Shown here piece by piece: positions 21,906-33,547 of a stretch of 64,000 bases of DNA. The position numbers and the translations under genes were made by a program. The notes under the pieces were generated by a model. The model did not search any database. It was not told where the DNA came from and worked only from the letters and a program-made list of their open reading frames with translations. The DNA is taken from assembly GCA_024364735.1 (NCBI GenBank), contig JAGFNQ010005210.1, positions 1 to 64,000 on the forward strand. The letters are read 5' to 3'. This DNA comes from Boesenbergia rotunda. Lineage: Eukaryota; Streptophyta; Magnoliopsida; Zingiberales; Zingiberaceae. Positions within the stretch are counted from its first letter, which is position 1, and the number at the start of each line of letters is the position of its first letter.

Positions 21906-24240
21906 TTATAGTTCCTGTTCTTCAGGCGTGAGCTCGTTCCAAATCTGGCTGACACTCAGGGTGCTCAAATCTGAGTCCGGTTTCAGCAATTGATCCTTCT
22001 TCAACTGGCTAATGGCACCATTGAAGCCCTGTTTTAGGCGCTTCAATACCTGCCCAGCTAAAATGTCACCGTACTCATCAGACTGCAGAAATTTAGCTTT
22101 GAACTCTGCCTCAGCCTTGGACAGTTGGGCTGCATGGTCAATCCTCTGCTTCTGTAGCTTAGCCTCAACCTCCTTCTTGGTGGTTTTCTGCTCTGCCACC
22201 TCCCGGGACTGGCGATCATGAGTCCCCAATGTTTCTTGGAGCTTCTGGGTAGTAGCGGAAGCCTGGTCCTGGGCCCGAGTAACTTTGTCCTGGAGGTCGG
22301 AGGCATAAATGACCGATAGCTCTAGGTCAAATTCTTTTAGAGCCAGTAGGCGCTCCCGTTCTTCATTTCGATCCTCCAGAGCTTTCTTTGAAGACTCCAG
22401 GAGTTGAACGCTGGCAGATAACTTTGTCGCCTATGCCTGGAGTTGATCTCGTTCCTGGGTCAGTCTCTGCAATTCCTCAGAGAGGACTTTATTCTTCTCA
22501 GACGCGGCACACTCCCGTATACGGTAGTCGTGCACAGTCTCTTCAGAAGCCAGCAGGGCATCGAGACAATGCCCGACCTTTTCCCTTAGGACCCTGCTGA
22601 CCCCTCTATACAACAGGCGGCCCATAGCCGCACAGTTGGAGGCAACTTGCGATGCAGAAAAAGGATAATTAAAGCAAAACAACGAAACAAAGAGGAAAAG
22701 CTCAAGCACAATTACCGTCAGTAACAGGAGGAGGGAGAAGTTCCTCAGTAGGCCGTCATGATTGACCGGGAACATCTCTAGGGTCAGGGGCGTCCTCCTC
22801 CGAGCTAGATGTTATCTGCGGACCGTCAGAGGGGGTTCCCTTTATTTGGATGGATTGGGAGCCCTTTGTCGCCGCTTTCTTCGCCACAGGGGCCTTCCGG
22901 CGAGAGCTAGGCACATCAAGCGACACCTCCTTGCCTCGCTGGGCGGCAGAGGGATTGGTCGGAGCAGCTGGGTCGTGGGCGAGGGGACGGTGGCAGCGGC
23001 AGTGGGGGAAGAGGGTTCTTCCCGAACTCTCTGGGGTAGGGTAACCGTGTCCTCTTCATCAATGGAGGGTGGAAGCTCTGAGGTTAGACCCTTCTTCAAC
23101 CTCTTCAGGGGGCAAAGCTTCGAGGCAGACCGCTTTCGTCGTTTCTGCTTGATAACCCGAGTCACTGGTTACTCGGCAGGGGGAGGGGGTGCAACCTCTC
23201 CCTCTGTTGCCTTGATGGGAGACGAAGGAAAACCCCCTTCAAGGTCGGTAGGCAATTCTGCTGCTCTGAGATCCCGGGGAGCCTCTGGGGTTTCTTGGTC
23301 TTCTGAGGGTTCATCCACTTCCTCGCAGTCCTTGACCGAGATACCCACAGGAGCGGAAGAAACGGAAGTGGGAACCAGTGCCTGCTCGTTGGCCTATTCC
23401 CACTTTAGGAGCCGGTTGATAGCTCGGGAAATTATAATGTCGTCTGCAGAATAGAGACAAAAGGGCATCAGTTAGAGTTAACAAGGTAACTTACTAGACA
23501 AAGGGTAACTTACGAAGATTGGAGCTAAGACTCATGACTTTGGGGCTAAGCTCGACCCGATAAAGGAGCTCCTCGCATTGCACTAGCGAGAGGCCGTGAA
23601 AGTCCATCCCTGTTAGGATACCCCTAGCCCTCTGGTATCCCGCGCCCTGCTGGAAGTCGCCAAGGTCCGGGATGGGCGGTAGGTTCTCCTTCCAGTGGAT
23701 AGGACTGGAGGGACGCTCAGGGAGTTGTATATAGAAGAAACGTTCCTTCCATCCCTTGTGGGAGGAAGGAAGGTCCCCCAAGAACCTATGACCGGCACGG
23801 GCAGTAAAGCCAAATGCCCCTCGTGAGCCAATCGGAACAAAGAAAAAATGGAAAAATCGATGGGTCAAAGGGATGTCGAAAAGTTTGAAAAGGACAAACG
23901 CCCCGCCCATCTGGGCAAAGCATTTGGTGCCATTTGGTGGAGAGGGAATACCGAAATATTTGGCGACATTCATGAAAAAAGAGGGAATAGGGAAACGAAA
24001 CCCTAATTCTACCTGCCTAAGAAGAAAGTGAAAAAACCCGCAGGAGTCTCTACGGGTGATTGGCCTATGGCTGGAACTCTCATCTCCCAACCCTCCTGGA
24101 TACCATATCTCCGGCAGGTGACCTAGAGGGATTCTAACCTAATCCTAGAGGAGATGATATCATACCACTCCGGATGATAGACTGGCTCTTCCAAGGAACC
24201 TTCGCCGTCTCCTCGGGTCTTCTTCTTCTTCTCTACTGGA
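21906..24240 (-). pseudogene. Antisense plant-transposon gene (putative gypsy-type transposon domain plus coiled coil)
   Basis: Reads opposite to its host element. The N-terminal part (about 24090-23514) contains RQVELGFRFPIPSFFMNVA and a GIPSPPNGTK stretch, the hallmark of the 'putative gypsy type transposon' family (Pfam Transposase_28, PF04195). Exon junctions are visible: donor gtaagt at 23513 to acceptor ctgcag at 23444, and probably gtaatt near 22717 to cgcaag near 22649. Then come a Pro/Ser/Lys-rich middle (23400-22840) and a long Glu/Lys/Gln coiled coil (about 22580-21909), ending at the stop at 21906. In-frame stops (near 24120, a TAG near 23394, a TAG near 22431) suggest decay. Biochemical role unknown; not a proven transposase. 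Confidence 0.7.
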
Positions 24241-24376
24241 CCGGGGGTTGAGGAAATAGGAAAACAGAAGGAGACTTACACTCGAAGAAGGGACGCGGCA
24301 GCAAGACGAATAGTAGGGGAGCGAAGGCGTTTGAAAACAGATAGGGCAAGGAGGCAGAAGGGTGCCGTTGCACCCG

Positions 24377-24384
24377 CTTTTATA
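24377..24384 (-). promoter_or_regulatory. TATA box of the antisense gene
   Basis: tataaaag on the minus strand, in a G/C-rich context, about 140 bp before the first homologous coding sequence and inside the internal region rather than an LTR. It suggests the antisense gene has its own promoter. Confidence 0.6.
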
Positions 24385-24825
24385 GGGAGAAGCCACCCAC
24401 CTATGAACAATGAGAGGGCAGCACGTCAGCGACGCTGATTAGACATCCCGATGAGCCACCATCCTTTACTGTCGTCGCTTCGTATGACCCACAACGCGTA
24501 TCAATTGGAGATCACCGCACAAAGGAGGATGGGGCACGTGGTAAGGCCACATTCACCAGACGACCTTGTCCCATTAAGAGACCCCATGCGCCTCTAGAAG
24601 GCCTGGGCAGCAGTCAGGGTGTCACCTCGAAATCCGTGAAAATGCAGGACGCATTCAAAGAACTTCCTGGCGTCCAGGGGTGGATGATCTGATTCCTCGG
24701 ACCCGGAAGGCCGCCAATGAAGTAGTAAAAGATATAGGGGCCACCTGGATACAACTTCTTCATCACAATACTAGTCTAATCAGTCAGATACACTTCCTTC
24801 GATCAGACTTGAAGGGAGGGACTTG

Positions 24826-25590
24826 TGATGGGGTTGAGTACCCCGTGGCTGACACGTGGTCTGAAGAAGCTATGTGGCAAGATATAGCGAGTCTGAACGA
24901 CTCTTTTTTCGGAGCTCCCGAGACCCACTCGGGAAGGGGATCCCCCGAGACCCCTCGCGGGTAGACACGCCCCGGAGATCAAATCACAGGACGCACTCCC
25001 GAGATCACCTCGGGAAGCCAGGTCCCCGAGACCACCTTGGGAAGGCAAAATGCCCAAGACCCCCCGGGCCAGAAGACCCCGAAATCGCCTTGGGGTAGCG
25101 AAGCCCAAGAAGCACTCGACCTCAAGTAACAACCCCCCTATCTGCGAATCCATGGATAATGATCACCAATAACTACGGGATGATCGTGACCCGTAATCCA
25201 CGGTCATTAGCGCCTTCATCCTTACAACGACCTAGATTTAATGACTATGACGGCTGTTACGAGGGCTATCCAGTAACCGAAGATGAGAGGGAACGTGGCG
25301 AAGATTGTGGAGACACGAATGACTGCCGCCTCAGGTATAAAAGGTACTCCAACCCCTCCGATAAAGGGGTTACGCTCCCTCTACCTCACACATACCTTTT
25401 TTTGCTTTCTCTTCATCTCCTGGATCGAGGCACTGACTTGAGCATCGGGGTGGGCTCCGTCAAATAACCTCCGGCGTGTTCCCCTAACGCTCGTGTTAAT
25501 CTCACAGGGTGTGAGCTCTTCCTCTAGCGTCTGCGTCCACGTGGGCTGAACCTTGGTGACTGTCCGTCGATGTCGATTCCTTCCGGAACA
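24826..25590 (+). repeat. 3' LTR of the pol-less element
   Basis: 765 bp, starts tgatgggg, ends ttccggaaca, TATA box near 25336. It is highly similar to 19631-20388 with small indels, and followed by TSD gtcac. Confidence 0.9.
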
Positions 25591-27596
25591 GTCACATTAG
25601 GTCTAATATGAAATTATATTAGACCCATATTATACCCACCCAACTGGCCCTGATATGATTTATATCGTACCCATGTTGCATTTTTCAGTCGATTCTTTCA
25701 ATAACATTTTAACATCTTATGAGAAATTTAAATAAGCAATGGATAGCACCGTTTACTCCTTACAACCTAAAAAAACCACAAGATTTGAAATATGTTCAAT
25801 TGGACATATCTAGGTTCATAAGTGAGTTTTGACCAAAACCTACTAATGGACATATATCTAGGTCCATGATGGGCCTGATATGATTCCATATCAGGCCCAC
25901 GCAGGGCTTGCTATGTGAATAATATAAAAATATCACATTTTTAAAATTTCTCTTACGAGTGTCAAACTAAAAAGGTTAAAATTAATATCACATCATTCAC
26001 ATTTTAACTTAATCAATAAAGTAAGATTTTCCCTATACTACCTATGTTGGGCCTATTTTTTTAGTTGGGTTTTGAAAATATTCTAAATTTTATGATAATA
26101 TGTGCCATTACAAATTAGTCCTTTTGATAATATTCTAAATTTTATAATTTTTTATTTGCTAATAAGAACTATTTATCATCATTGTAAATATCTTTTGTTA
26201 ATTATATTTAAATATAATAGGATTCTTTAAAACAATGCATAAAACAAATTAATGTGAAACCAAAAGAACTAAAACTTAAAGGTCACATTGGACATGATAT
26301 GATTCGTATCAGCTCGCGATGGCTTTTTTAACTAATTCTTCTAAATAACATTTTAACACCTCCCCGAGAAGCCTAAATAAACAATGGATAATATTGTTTT
26401 AAGCCCATTGATGAACATGTCTAAGCCCACGTTAGGCAAAATATGGTTTCCATATTAGGCTTAACGTAGGCCTGATACAATTCCATATCATGCTTCATGT
26501 GACCTTTAAATTTTGGTTCTTTTGGTTCTACCTTAATTTGTCTTATTTATTGTTTTAGGAAATCTTATTGCAATTAAATATAATTAATAAGATATATTGG
26601 CAACGATGATAAATAATTCTTATTAGTAAATAAAAAATTATAAAATTTAAATATTATCAAAATGACTAAATTGTATATATTCTTTCTGATTTAATTATGA
26701 TTTATAACTTTTAAAAACTGGTAAGTAGTCTTAAAAAAGAAGAACCCTAGATGTATTAATTAAGTTAAAACATAAAAAAGGTGTTATTTTGTTCGTTGTA
26801 ATATGGAAAAAGAATAATATGTATCAATGAAAATAACTTTTTTTTAAAAAAAACAAAATCCATTAATATTTATTTTTGGATTTAATTAAAGTTTAGAATG
26901 TGTGGAGAATTTGAAAACTAAATAAGAGATTTAGTTTGACAAAATCTTATTTTGTTTATTAAGCTAAAACGTGAATGATGTGATATTTCAATTTTTTTTT
27001 AATATGGCAGGAAAAAGTTTTAAAATGTGACCTTTTTACATTATTCATAAATCAGGCCCAACGTGAGACTGATATGAAATCATATCTGGCTTAACGTGAA
27101 CCTGGATATGTCCATAAGTGGGTTTCAATTAAAACCCACTTATGGGCCTAGATATGTTCGATTGAACATATTTCAAATCTCATAGATTTCTAAGGTTACA
27201 TGAAGTAAAACGATACTATCCATTACTTATTTCAACTTCTCGAGGGTGTTAAAATGTTATTAAAAGAATCAACTGAAAAATCCAACGTGGGACTAATATG
27301 AATCATATTAAACTCAATGTGACCTTTAAGTAATGCATGCATGCAAAAAAAGGGAGAAGTGAGAAGAGAGGAAAGGAAAGAGAAGAGATGTTATATACAT
27401 ATGAGAGAGAAAAGAGAAGAGAGGTTGCATGTATAAGATAGAGTAAAGAGAAAATAGAGAAAAATGAAAGAGAAAAGAAAAGATAAAAAGTCATATTTGT
27501 CAGGAGGGTAGAACGGGAAAAGTATTGGAAAATGTGTGTTTTTTTGATAAATATCAAAATAGTGCGCGCTCTTGATAATTTCAAAAAGTTACCCCA

Positions 27597-30500
27597 TTTG
27601 ATAAATTATCATTAAAAAATAAATTAAATATATATATTCTATTCTAATATAAAAAATAATAATTTTAATTAAATTGTTTAATATATATATTATTTAATCT
27701 CATATTCAGGCGTACTAATTTCATATACTTCTGTATTTGATTAGGATATCAATTTTTTCATTAAATTAGGAAGAAATAATCAGTCATAATTAAAGCATGA
27801 TATACTAAAAAGGCGAAACGTTCGCCCCCAGCGCCCCCGCTAGTCCACCCCAGGACCAACACGGAGGAGATAAATCATGATTATCACTGGTGTGGTGAGG
27901 ATAATTAAAGCATGATATAACATACGAAGAAGAATGATTTTCATCTAATTTGGATGGATTAAAAATGTCTAAAAATTGATCTACCGACAAATTCATAAAA
28001 ATCTTTTTAATCATTATTTTATAATTGATAAACATAAATAGATAAGTAAACTATTTTTTCACAAAATAAATATCAACAAAATTGCCGCGTGAATTTTTTC
28101 CTTATTTTTTAAATCCATCTTCCAGGTAAACTGTGTAGGCTGGGTTTTAGGTATCAGGAGATGAGAAGAGAACGGATTCGAAGTACCCATGTTTCAAGTC
28201 GTAGCGCCAGAATACGGTACCATGTTACTCCGGCTTTGTTTATTCGGAGATGCGGATGAAAAAAAATGTTGGATTATGTAATAGACGTATTTGAGGTGAC
28301 CGATTCGGTCCTATAAAAATTTTTCATCGGTCATCAGGATAATTCGGAGATATGGATGTAGAAGAGAAAGAATCCGTCAAAATATATCTTTATGTAGGAG
28401 AATAGAAAGATTAAATATAAAAAAAATAAGAGGAGAAGCTGAAAAACAATTAAATAGCAACGACAATGGCATCTTTCCCTGTCACAGCGAGCTGGTCGCG
28501 ACTCACAGGTGCCTCCGCATTGATAAGAAATTAAAATTATTAATAAGTTTTGATTTTTTTTTCAATGTAAAAAAAATATTAATATAATTTAATTTTAGAT
28601 TTTATCCAATTAATTTAGACAAATTAGTTTAGAATTGATTAATAAAGTGTCTAAATTTTTTTTATTAAATAGTAAGATATTTATTTTGCAGGGACGCGGG
28701 CTTTATTTATATAATTAAGCACGACTTTATTTATTTAATTAGAAGGACAATGGCCAACGGTGAGTAATGAAAATTTAATTTAGATTTAATTAATTTTTTT
28801 AATTCTCAATTTTTATTAAATTTATTTAATTCGGTACTGATGCACATAATTAATTAACTGGATTCAAATTTTATAAGTTGTGATAATTTGAAGAAAATAT
28901 AGTGGATTATTCTTATAATAAAAAAAATGATTAATCAGGTTACGTGTTGAACCTGGACGATCGATCTGGTCCCATGAAAATTTTTCACTGGCTGTCAAGA
29001 TAAATCGAAAAGTATGAAGAATGGTTCGAAGCTACTGAATTAAATTTGATTTATTTGATATTAATGGCAAATTTGGATAAAAAATAGAATTGGAAGGGAT
29101 TTTATTGGTCCAATTATGGGCTGAATTTATCCAGAATTGGACCGTCCCCAATAATTGGGTACAGTCCGTTCAATTGGGCTTCCAATTACAAGACCAATTA
29201 TAGCAAAGAGGGCCGTTTCCTTTTTGGTGTTCGTGTGCTAAAAAAGTGTCAAACGCACCCTAAAGGGGTTAGAGAACATAATAAGGGGTTATATTTTAAA
29301 ATTGGATAGTTTGGATCTATATATCACTTCTAACAAAAACTATTACCTAGATCTATTAATAAAGATATAATGACTCGAAAGCTCAATGGAATACACTAAT
29401 CAAAATTAGACAAGAAAGACAAAAAGAAAAAAAACAATTCTAGAGGGTTTAGATAACACAATGAAAGGTTATATTTAAAGTTTAAGAAAATTTAGGTTCT
29501 TACTGTAGTTTCCCATCACCTATTGGATAAATTGAAAAGTACTCACAACAGGTGATTCATTAACCCAAAATTCTTAGATCAACTTCCCAATTCATCTGTT
29601 AATTTATCGATGTTGGGATTCGATCATTAGATACTTAAGAAATTGAGAAAGTACTCTATCACTGCACCATTATTCCGTGGGTAAAAAAATAAAAAAAATC
29701 ATTTACTAAATATAGGCAGTTGAATTCATATAGCAAGTTTTTATCAAAATTGATAATGTCTTCCTACTCAAATATAATAAATAATAGCATTAATTTAACT
29801 TTAAAACTATCAAGATTATCTGTCGAAAATTACTAGCTAGCTAGAGTATCTTTTTATGATTTAATAATGAAATCATTTTTTATTGGCCTAAATTAAATAT
29901 TTGACGTCGATTAATAAAAATAAAATAATGGAATCACCTTTTTAGGTGAGTGACGTTTTTTTTTTTGTTTTTTTGGCCGTCTGGTCGAGAACTTGGATAT
30001 ACTTAATAAAAAAAAAACTCAATCAAACAGTAATAAATAACATGAAATTTTATATGTATATATTGATTATCAATCTGATATTATTGGTGGTCTTTGGTCG
30101 CTGTCTCAAATCAAACTATATCCTGAGAAATACGGTAAATCCATCGAAGATCGCTACATATAAAATATTACGTTATTTACTTATTTTTTTTAAAATTTTC
30201 ATTTAATATATCATTTTCATGTTGTACTTTTTTTAATGATTAAAACAACAAGTGGTGGGCTTTTAACTTTACCTTGAAATGTTAATTATTTATACGTGAA
30301 AAATAATGCTCTAATTTGTATCGTGTCCCTGATCTGACTCTGCCATGCATTCCAACAATGACATGACGGTCCACTTTCAAATTTATAATCGGTAGAAAAT
30401 TTCGGTCGACTTTCAAAATTAATTAGTTCGAAAAATTAAAAATCTAGATTATTAAAAAAAACAATTCACGTGACGACGGACAACATGCATGCATTCGGAA

Positions 30501-30689
30501 CAAATTGAACAGACGATCCACTCAATCTTCTCCTTGATTTATTAATGTTGCAGTGAAACACATATAAAATCTTCGTCCGGCCACCGACAGCATCGCATTT
30601 AATTCTCAGACATCATCAAGCTCAACGTGACGTTAGCGCAGTGATGAAGACGATGGAGCTTAATTCATGGTGATCGAGTTAGGAGGATG
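27597..30689. other. AT-rich intergenic region
   Basis: No gene supported. Noted items: a cggaggagataaatcatg motif near 27860 like that at 12427, and two similar blocks near 28290-28350 and 28945-29010 (ggtc...aaaatttttca...ggat/gata), which may be old dispersed repeats. Short ORFs lie in low-complexity sequence. Confidence 0.4.
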
Positions 30690-31012
30690 CAATGAACCCG
30701 GTGGGTACTGATGAGCAGTGGTGTGTTGGGAGGTCAGGCTCCCACTCACATGGGGCGGTCACACTGGCAGTTGACCGTTGCTGGGTGGCCGTCGGACGCC
30801 GCGGGGGTGGGTGCCAGGACCGTCTCCTGTCTTTTCATCTGCTTTTGGGACCGCTCTGCAACCCTGCCTTCCTTCCTTCCTGTTTCACGGGCTAACTGTT
30901 CTTCTTTCTTTCAAGCCACCTACATGCCTCTCCTTGTCTCACTATTGTTTTTTCTTAATCCTAATAGTACAAAATTGTTAAAATTAAGATGGCAAAAAAA
31001 AAAAAAAATCTC
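30690..31012 (+). other. Isolated GC-rich segment, function unknown
   Basis: 30700-30900 is sharply more GC-rich than its surroundings and holds overlapping short ORFs in more than one frame (67 and 110 codons) without recognisable domains. An acatataaaat motif lies about 130 bp upstream (near 30559), and an A-run (about 30993-31007) lies downstream. It could be the remains of a transcribed non-coding gene or of a retroposed sequence. I recognise no protein family or microRNA. Confidence 0.25.
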
Positions 31013-31639
31013 CGAGTTGGCATCGGGTGTCCGAGTGCGATAGATAACCGAATGAGCTAGAGGAGATGAATAATGATTATTCCTATAAGTATAAATTAAT
31101 CCTATTTTTGGTACCAACTTAGCGAGTTCACACAAATACCATTGTAAGAAAGGCATACAATTATGGTTTAGGAAGTGATATATATGATCTAATCAATTAC
31201 TATTTTGCGAGCATTCAAATGCTCCACCTTGCTCCACAACCATAGAGGTAAATTAGAAAACCGTAGTTTGCTAGCATATGAGAAGGCGTTATACATGGTT
31301 TTTACTAAAATTCGACTCATGCTCATTACATCAATACTACCACATGCTAGCCAACTTAGCTGTGCCGAGGGGTGAGTTACTGTAGACCTTACACCATATG
31401 CCCATTGCAACGCAACTTTATCTATTCGACTGTTTCTTCTGATTGTTCTGTGAAACTTCAATTGACTTCAGTTGGAATTCTTCATTAGTCGATTGTCCAT
31501 TTTGACATTGGAAAGTGTAGGAGAAATAGGAGGTAGTACAATACAAGACTCAATACTCACTATTTTAGAAAATCTACCAAAGAGTTGTAAAATATAATAA
31601 AGCAGACACTTAAGTAGACAATAAATATAGATATGTAGG
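31013..31639. other. Intergenic, one unrecognised minus-strand ORF
   Basis: A 90-codon minus-strand ORF (31189-31461) has no recognisable domain, and its codon composition is not distinctive. I would not annotate it as a gene. Confidence 0.3.
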
Positions 31640-32360
31640 AATCTGATAAGGAAAAGAGCCGAGTTAGGAATAGTTATCCGGTTGAAGCGCCGGCGTGCCG
31701 ATTGCCCTTAGAAAATTGATTGCCGCCCTACGGTGCAAAGGCTCCCGGCAAAACTCCCCCAAGATCCGACAACCACGCGGCATTTGTAGGTGTACTCCAA
31801 GACGAACGCTGCCTTCGGAGACAACCTCAGATCGCACTAAGCGAAGCCTCAAGACCCAAAAGACCGAAAAAGAAGGCGAAAGAGGAAAGAATCGCCAAGA
31901 GAGAACAAGAAGCAGTGAGTAAATGAATCTGCATTCTTCTTCTCCTTTTATAGATCTGAAGAGGCAATAGAATGCCTCTTCTGATGAGTTGCGACGAGGA
32001 GTCGCGTCGAGTGCGACGCGCGCGTCGCGCAATTCCTCAAAAAAAAAAATAAAAGAAAAATAAAATAAACCAAACCAAATTGGTTTAGAAAACCAGATCG
32101 AAATCTACAAAACTAAACCGGGCCGCCCGCAAGCGCGAGGCTCACGGGCTGGGGATTTGCACCCCTGCGCGCGATAATCGCGTGCGTCGCGCCCGGTTTA
32201 TGGATTTCCGGCCCAGACCCCCTGAAACTACCTGGTTTGGGCTCAACCCGCGCATGCGTGTAGGTCCCCCTAAGCCATCTAAGCATGGTAGGAATGACTT
32301 GATATATAAGGCATTCTACCTTTCTTAGCTTAGCAATGTGGGACTAAACACATATACCAT
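31640..32360 (-). repeat. LTR-like block with TATA box, minus orientation
   Basis: Read on the minus strand, the block starts near tgtttagtcccacattgc (about 32355), runs through a GC-rich part with many cgcg words, and reaches ctataaaaggag (near 31950) followed by a leader-like region. This arrangement (edge, U3, TATA, leader) resembles an LTR, and the tgttagtcccacattg type of start is common in plant LTRs. No partner LTR, primer site or TSD was found, so a solo or truncated LTR is the best guess. A 122-codon ORF inside (31664-32032) has no recognised domain. Confidence 0.4.
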
Positions 32361-32429
32361 AAATATTTGAAATTCAATCAAAAATCAACCAGAGTTTAGA
32401 GAAATAACAAGAATATTAAATTTTCTAAT

Positions 32430-33542
32430 AAGCTTAAGAGCTCACAATATGTTTTTTTAATCACAAATATATGTTGCTTCCAAGAATACAAAAGATGACC
32501 TTTATAGGCAAGACTTGGAGCACCCCTCTAGAAATGAGTCAAAATGGATTAAATGAGATTTGATATTTCCTAAGGCCTAAAAAGTAAAGTGCGTCTAACA
32601 TTTAAAAAAAAGTTGATGCAAAGGTATTAAAGACTTATCGGCTTTCAAGTGCCAAGAAGAAAATCACAAAAAATACCAAAACTTGGTTGAACCGTTCAAA
32701 TTCTCGAGTAGCATGAAAATTTTGGTGGACTTTAGTAAAATAGTCATGATTTTTTGTAGAAATATTATTTTTGAGCACTATTTTTTTATTAAAAACTAGG
32801 CGTTAATTTGTTACTTTTCAATGATATATTGCTTGTCCTATAATTCGCTCCCCATAAAAACAGATTAATATTTGATGTTGTTACAAAAAATATGGTGGGT
32901 TCTGAAATTTTCTGTATCATTCTCCATTAGTTGGAAAAGATTCATCCTAGAATCAGAATTGGTTTCATTATCAATATAAGAAGAAAGGCCTGTAACATTA
33001 GAAGTAACGGAAATACAAAAACACCATAACCCTTAGCAAACTCAACGTCGTAAGTCTTTTTCAAGATCCTAAAAAGACCATCAACTCCAGGCTCCAACTT
33101 TCCATGTCGACCACGAGGAAAACACTTCTTTCTCAAGTCAATCCAAACCAAATCTCCTTTTTTGAAACCTAATTGCTTCCTATGCATATTCGCATTTCTT
33201 TTAATATTTTCCATTCTGCTTACTAATCTCTTGTTGAATTTGCTTATAAATTTCTTAATGTACTAAGCATGTTCTTCTCCATTACCACTGAAATGGTGAG
33301 TGATAGGAATGAGAGCCAAATCCAATGAAGTGATTGAATTAATACCATATACAACCTCAAATGGACTTCAGCTGGTAGTTTGACTAGGAGACTGATTATA
33401 AGTAAACTCTACTTGAGCCAAACCATATCCAATTGGCGAGGATTTTTGCTAACCAAACTTATTAGAAGATTTCTCAAACTTCTATTCACTATCTCCGTTT
33501 GTCCATCCATTTGAGAATGGTAAGAGGACTATATTGGAGTTG
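32430..33542 (-). pseudogene. Ty3-gypsy integrase C-terminal relic
   Basis: Minus-strand relic. 33490-33542 encodes a GQTEIVNRSL-type integrase stretch, then an EFTYNQSPSQTTSWSPFEVVYG-like region. 33214-32942 contains KKGDLVWIDLRKKCFPRGR and KLEPGVDGLFRILKK, typical of the integrase C-terminal module of plant gypsy elements. Stops and shifts are present. The upstream part of the same integrase lies at 34643-34822 and 42439-42885, displaced by two later insertions. Below about 32930 no coding homology remains. Confidence 0.75.
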
Positions 33543-33547
33543 AGTTT

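Larger units (their letters stand above)
19631..25590 (+). mobile_element. Pol-less LTR retrotransposon (LARD-like) with an antisense gene
   Basis: LTRs 19631-20388 and 24826-25590, TSD gtcac (19626-19630 and 25591-25595). After the 5' LTR, agtttgacaccgtctatggga resembles the tggcgccgtctgtgggaa-type leader/primer site of plant gypsy Tat-group elements. Before the 3' LTR, aagggaggga is the polypurine tract. The 4.4-kb interior contains a short gag-like ORF, a 67-bp tandem array and a multi-exon gene on the opposite strand. No protease, RT, RNase H or integrase motif was found in any frame, so movement would depend on a partner. It sits in the left arm of the palindrome. Confidence 0.9.
19525..27596. 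mobile_element. Long palindromic (foldback / Mutator-like) element, interrupted
   Basis: After removing the LTR element at 19631-25590 (and one TSD), 19525-19630 joins 25591 and becomes the left arm of a palindrome of roughly 2.1 kb. The right arm runs back to about 27430. Matching landmarks: gcatgcatgcata acttaaatgtcacatta on the left, and ggtcacattgag preceded by cattacttaaa on the right in reverse complement; further in, tttgaaatatgttcaat and ataacattttaaca recur inverted. A shorter inverted copy of the same arm sequence sits in the centre (about 26275-26510). The right side extends to a ggggtaactttttgaaattatcaa-type end at 27596 (minus sense), which resembles plant MULE termini; the left equivalent is missing. 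No transposase ORF. Confidence 0.75.

Noticed and set aside
22762..23454. Plus-strand 230-codon ORF in the pol-less element
   Set aside because: It is antisense to the Pro/Ser/Lys-rich middle of the minus-strand gene, has no known domain and no splice or start context.
31189..31461. 90-codon minus-strand ORF as a small gene
   Set aside because: No domain, no promoter and unremarkable composition; ORFs of this length are expected by chance.
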